This document shows, piece by piece, positions 7,066 to 8,812 of a stretch of DNA of 8,812 nt (position 1 is the stretch's first letter; each line of letters begins with the position of its first letter). Location: contig CAJUBP010000014.1 of assembly GCA_910584585.1 (NCBI GenBank), forward strand, positions 85,728-94,539. Direction: 5' to 3'. A model generated the notes under the pieces. The model was not told where the DNA came from. It ran no database searches and saw only the letters and a list, made by a program, of their open reading frames with translations. A program made the position numbers and the translations under genes. This stretch comes from an uncultured Lachnospiraceae bacterium. GTDB taxonomy: Bacteria > Bacillota > Clostridia > Lachnospirales > Lachnospiraceae.

Positions 7066-7071
7066 TATATC
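7058..7071. promoter_or_regulatory. putative TetR operator over divergent -10 elements
   Basis: The quasi-palindrome GATAcAATTaTATC has one mismatched pair. It covers the plus -10 TACAAT (7060-7065) and the minus-strand -10 TATAAT (7069-7064) of tetR. A longer dyad, GACATTT (7040-7046) with AAATGTC (7080-7086), is centred within 1.5 bases of it. TGATACAATT (7057-7066) recurs inside the tetR 5' coding region at 6997-7006, a possible second half-site. Binding is inferred from position and symmetry. Confidence 0.5.
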
Positions 7072-7144
7072 GACAATACAAATGTCTTACAGAATAATAG
7101 CACACCATAATCAAAAAATCAAGTTGGAAGAAAGGAAAGATAAC

Positions 7145-7279
7145 ATGACACTTACACAAAAACGTATTCTTATTCTATGCATCATCATTGCTGCAGCAGT
7201 AATCTTAGGACGGCTCGCCGTAAGAGCTGTTATGAACCTTCTGCTTGGCGGCGCCATGTTTGGAGGTAATTTCCTATGA
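7145..7279 (+). CDS. 44-aa single-pass membrane protein
   Basis: A very small protein with a short basic N-terminus (MTLTQKR), one hydrophobic helix (about residues 8-27, ILCIIIAAAVILG), then an amphipathic, glycine-rich tail (LLLGGAMFGGNFL). The ATG at 7145 follows GAAAGGAAAG (7131-7140), a fair ribosome binding site. A longer in-frame extension back to 6986 lacks one and crosses the promoter and tetR. The stop TGA (7277-7279) overlaps the hydrolase ATG (7276-7278), so the two are translationally coupled. No family is recognised. The positively charged start and lack of a cleavage motif suggest a membrane-embedded partner of the hydrolase or a small membrane peptide whose translation sets hydrolase output. 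Confidence 0.7.
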   Translation: MTLTQKRILILCIIIAAAVILGRLAVRAVMNLLLGGAMFGGNFL

Positions 7280-8283
7280 GCAAAGAAAAGAAAACAAAAA
7301 AGAAAGGCAGAGTTATGTGGGGATTTATCTATGTTTTTACGTTTATCATTGCTTTTAGCGGGTCGGCCGCATTTAAGATAAAATATAACCCGTTTGGCAA
7401 AGAATTTTCAGTTGATTGGAATGATTCGGTTGGTATGGTACATACTGATATTTCTTATGGCAGCGGCGAAGCAAACAAATTTGACCTTTATGTTCCAGCA
7501 GACGGTTCCGGGGAAAGTTATGGTTTGATTGTATATCTCCATGCCGGCGGTTTTACGGGCGGGGATAAGTCGGGCGATGCCGAGATACTTGAATGGTTCT
7601 GCTCTAAGGGGTATGTGACCGCAGGCATCAATTATACCCTATTTAGTGAGAAGAACCCCCACGCAAACGTGTACCAGCAGTCAGTGGAAATTAAAGAGAG
7701 TATGCCCTATGTGATTGCGGAAGCAGAAAAACTTGGCTACCATATCAATGAAATGTCAATCGGCGGCGGCTCGGCAGGCCATGCTCTGGCAATGATATAT
7801 GCCTATCGTGATGCAGACGAATCTCCCGTTCCAGTCAAAATGACTTTTGGGGCAGTCGGACCCTCCTGTTTTTATGTGGAAGATTGGATAAACATGGGGA
7901 CAAATCCCAATAAGCCTGTCCCATTTGACCCAAACGGGGATTATCAGGGTATTGCTGATTTATTTTATGTAATGTCGGGAAATGAAATTACAAACGATAT
8001 GTTTAAAACTGGCGAATATAAAGAGTCAGTGAAAAATATTTCCGCTGAAATGTGGATAAATGAAAATTCAGTCCCTACTGTTGTGGCATACGGTTCATGG
8101 GATAGGGTGCAGCCATTCAGAGCCTCCCTTAAATTGAAGCAGGCGCTGGAAAGCAATGGTGTAGATTATCAGTATTTCGAGATGAAGCATTCGGGACACG
8201 GATTACAAAATGACAGTAAGATGTATGCGGAATATATGCGGAAGATACTGGAGTACCTTGATGCTTATATGCCTGTAAAATAA
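7276..8283 (+). CDS. membrane-anchored alpha/beta hydrolase (esterase/lipase type)
   Basis: A 335-residue serine hydrolase of the alpha/beta fold, nearest in pattern to the BD-FAE/HSL-like esterases. A lysine-rich N-terminus (residues 2-12) is followed by one hydrophobic helix (about 14-33), so the catalytic domain is probably tethered outside the membrane. The HAGGF motif (89-93) is the HGG-type oxyanion-hole signature. The nucleophile is Ser166 in GGGSAGH (163-169). The likely acid is Asp276 in SWDRVQP and the likely base His308 in HSGHGL, so the triad looks complete. The start has GGAGGT (7262-7267) eight bases upstream, inside the preceding small gene. The natural substrate is unknown; carboxyl esters or acyl groups on sugars or drugs are possible. 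The gene is probably repressed by the divergent TetR protein. Confidence 0.88.
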   Translation: MSKEKKTKKKGRVMWGFIYVFTFIIAFSGSAAFKIKYNPFGKEFSVDWNDSVGMVHTDISYGSGEANKFDLYVPADGSGESYGLIVYLHAGGFTGGDKSGDAEILEWFCSKGYVTAGINYTLFSEKNPHANVYQQSVEIKESMPYVIAEAEKLGYHINEMSIGGGSAGHALAMIYAYRDADESPVPVKMTFGAVGPSCFYVEDWINMGTNPNKPVPFDPNGDYQGIADLFYVMSGNEITNDMFKTGEYKESVKNISAEMWINENSVPTVVAYGSWDRVQPFRASLKLKQALESNGVDYQYFEMKHSGHGLQNDSKMYAEYMRKILEYLDAYMPVK

Positions 8284-8314
8284 TAAAATCAATGAAAGAA
8301 AAGGGGATGCAGAT

Positions 8315-8485
8315 TTGGAAACAGAATGGATACTTTGCCCTGTTTGCGGCAATAAAACCCGTGACAGAATCAGACAAAATACGATATTAAAAAATTATCC
8401 TCTTTACGGTATGAAATGCAAACAGGAAACATTGATTAACGTAGAAGATATGCAGATAACCCTCATTAAGAAGCAGGATTTATAA
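8315..8485 (+). CDS. cysteine-rich KTR domain protein, 56 aa
   Basis: A small putative zinc-ribbon protein of the Cys_rich_KTR type, common beside resistance and conjugative modules in Firmicutes. It begins WILCPVCGNKTR (Cys8, Cys11, Lys14-Thr15-Arg16) and continues with NYPLYGMKCKQETLINV (Cys35). The start is TTG at 8315, supported by AAGGGG (8301-8306) eight bases upstream; the nearby ATG at 8307 is in another frame. Family members usually carry a second CxxC (LYCPKCKQETLI). Here the first of these cysteines is Gly32, leaving three of four ligands. It lies 31 bp after the hydrolase and may be read from the same transcript. Its molecular role is unknown. Confidence 0.8.
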   Translation: METEWILCPVCGNKTRDRIRQNTILKNYPLYGMKCKQETLINVEDMQITLIKKQDL

Positions 8486-8501
8486 TCTGTCTATATGTAT
8501 G

Positions 8502-8532
8502 CCGCCGATTATGGATAACGCCATAGCGGCGG
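8502..8532 (+). repeat. two-part hairpin after the KTR gene
   Basis: CCGCC (8502-8506) pairs with GGCGG (8528-8532), and TATGG (8510-8514) with CCATA (8521-8525), around an ATAACG loop. No T-run follows, so it is not a terminator by itself. It sits just before the real terminator. Confidence 0.45.
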
Positions 8533-8537
8533 TTACG

Positions 8538-8581
8538 AACAGCCACAGTGGTCGCAAGCCTGACCTCTCTGTGGCTGTTTT
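8538..8581 (+). terminator. rho-independent terminator of the KTR gene
   Basis: AACAGCCACAG (8538-8548) pairs perfectly with CTGTGGCTGTT (8569-8579), an 11-bp stem with a 20-nt loop, running into TTTT (8578-8581). It closes the hydrolase/KTR unit. Confidence 0.8.
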
Positions 8582-8682
8582 GCCCCCTGCGGCTAAAGGT
8601 CTGCCTCCATGGCTGTTGAATGTGCCCCCTGTGGTCGCAATTTTTGACCCCTCTGTTTTGTGGGGAACCGACTTTGACATGC
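8582..8682. repeat. short imperfect direct repeats in GC-rich spacer
   Basis: GTGGTCGCAA occurs at 8548-8557 and 8631-8640, and TGCCCCCTG at 8581-8589 and 8623-8631. The stretches after the first repeat pair are also alike (TGACCTCTCTG and GACCCCTCTG). This looks like an imperfect duplication of the terminator region. Open frames here on both strands have no ribosome binding site and are not called as genes. Confidence 0.4.
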
Positions 8683-8711
8683 TTGAAAAAAAGCAGTTAT
8701 TTGAGTATAAT
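8683..8711 (+). promoter_or_regulatory. promoter of the gene at the right edge
   Basis: TTGAAA (8683-8688), 17-nt spacer, perfect TATAAT (8706-8711). The expected start near 8718 leaves a leader of about 58 bases that contains the inverted pair TGGCAG/CTGCCA (8719-8724, 8747-8752). Confidence 0.65.
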
Positions 8712-8776
8712 AAAATTGTGGCAGGGGCGGGGATGTGACAATTTTACTGCCATACATTCATGAAGAAAGGCGGTGG

Positions 8777-8812
8777 ATGCCGTTGAAAGCAGATACAGTT
8801 ACAAAGGATTAT
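8777..8812 (+). CDS. start of a probable Rpn-family nuclease/putative transposase (partial)
   Basis: Twelve codons are visible before the window ends: MPLKADTVTKDY. The ATG at 8777 follows AAAGGCGG (8766-8773) at a normal distance and has a strong promoter 65 bases upstream. The residues ADTVTKDY match the start I know from Lachnospiraceae proteins annotated as Rpn-family recombination-promoting nucleases/putative transposases, PD-(D/E)XK enzymes linked to RecA-independent DNA exchange. Twelve residues cannot establish the family, so the product is a tentative call; the existence of a gene start here is better supported. Confidence 0.5.
   Translation, partial: MPLKADTVTKDY

Noticed and set aside
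8480..8738. Overlapping frames on both strands after the KTR gene (66 and 79 codons)
   Set aside because: They run through hairpins, a terminator and direct repeats, and neither has a ribosome binding site.
1..8812. CRISPR array, tRNA, rRNA or complete insertion sequence
   Set aside because: No regularly spaced repeats, no cloverleaf or rRNA-like segment, and no transposase or integrase frame were seen on either strand.

Overview
The window looks like an accessory stretch of a low-to-mid GC Firmicute chromosome, most likely a gut Clostridia/Lachnospiraceae-type genome. The reasons are strong AGGAGG-type ribosome binding sites, TTGACA/TATAAT-type promoters, XRE and TetR regulators of Firmicute type, an AAA-ATPase-like/PD-(D/E)XK protein, a cysteine-rich KTR protein (common in conjugative elements of these bacteria), and the first codons of a probable Rpn-family nuclease. 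Species cannot be told from the sequence alone.

Layout. 1-345: the end of an unidentified upstream region, a 62-aa hypothetical protein and a strong bidirectional terminator. 381-1902 (minus): an XRE-type regulator truncated after about 120 residues and joined out of frame to an ABC exporter that has lost its N-terminal half. Together they look like the scar of a deletion. 1903-2195: intergenic region with two divergent promoters. 2196-3755 (plus): AAA-ATPase-like protein with a C-terminal PD-(D/E)XK nuclease domain, visibly more AT-rich than its neighbours. 3798-6059 (plus): recQ, with all helicase motifs, zinc cysteines, an HRDC domain and an extra C-terminal region. 6060-6489: a gene-poor gap with alternative hairpins, a terminator-like hairpin and an unrecognised reading-frame remnant. 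6490-8283: a compact module of a TetR regulator divergent from a 44-aa membrane protein that is translationally coupled to a membrane-anchored alpha/beta hydrolase. One quasi-palindrome overlaps the -10 elements of both promoters. 8315-8485: a small TTG-started cysteine-rich KTR protein and its terminator. 8683-8812: a promoter and the first 12 codons of a probable Rpn-family nuclease, cut by the window edge.

How the parts may work together. The nuclease-ATPase and recQ are co-directional, 42 bp apart, and may share the promoter at 2127-2155; a joint role in DNA processing or defence is inference only. The TetR, membrane peptide and hydrolase form a textbook self-contained regulated unit, probably responding to a small hydrophobic or ester compound. 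The flanking pieces (62-aa protein, KTR, Rpn start, truncated genes) suggest a region reshaped by mobile elements. No complete transposase, integrase, CRISPR array, tRNA or rRNA was seen.
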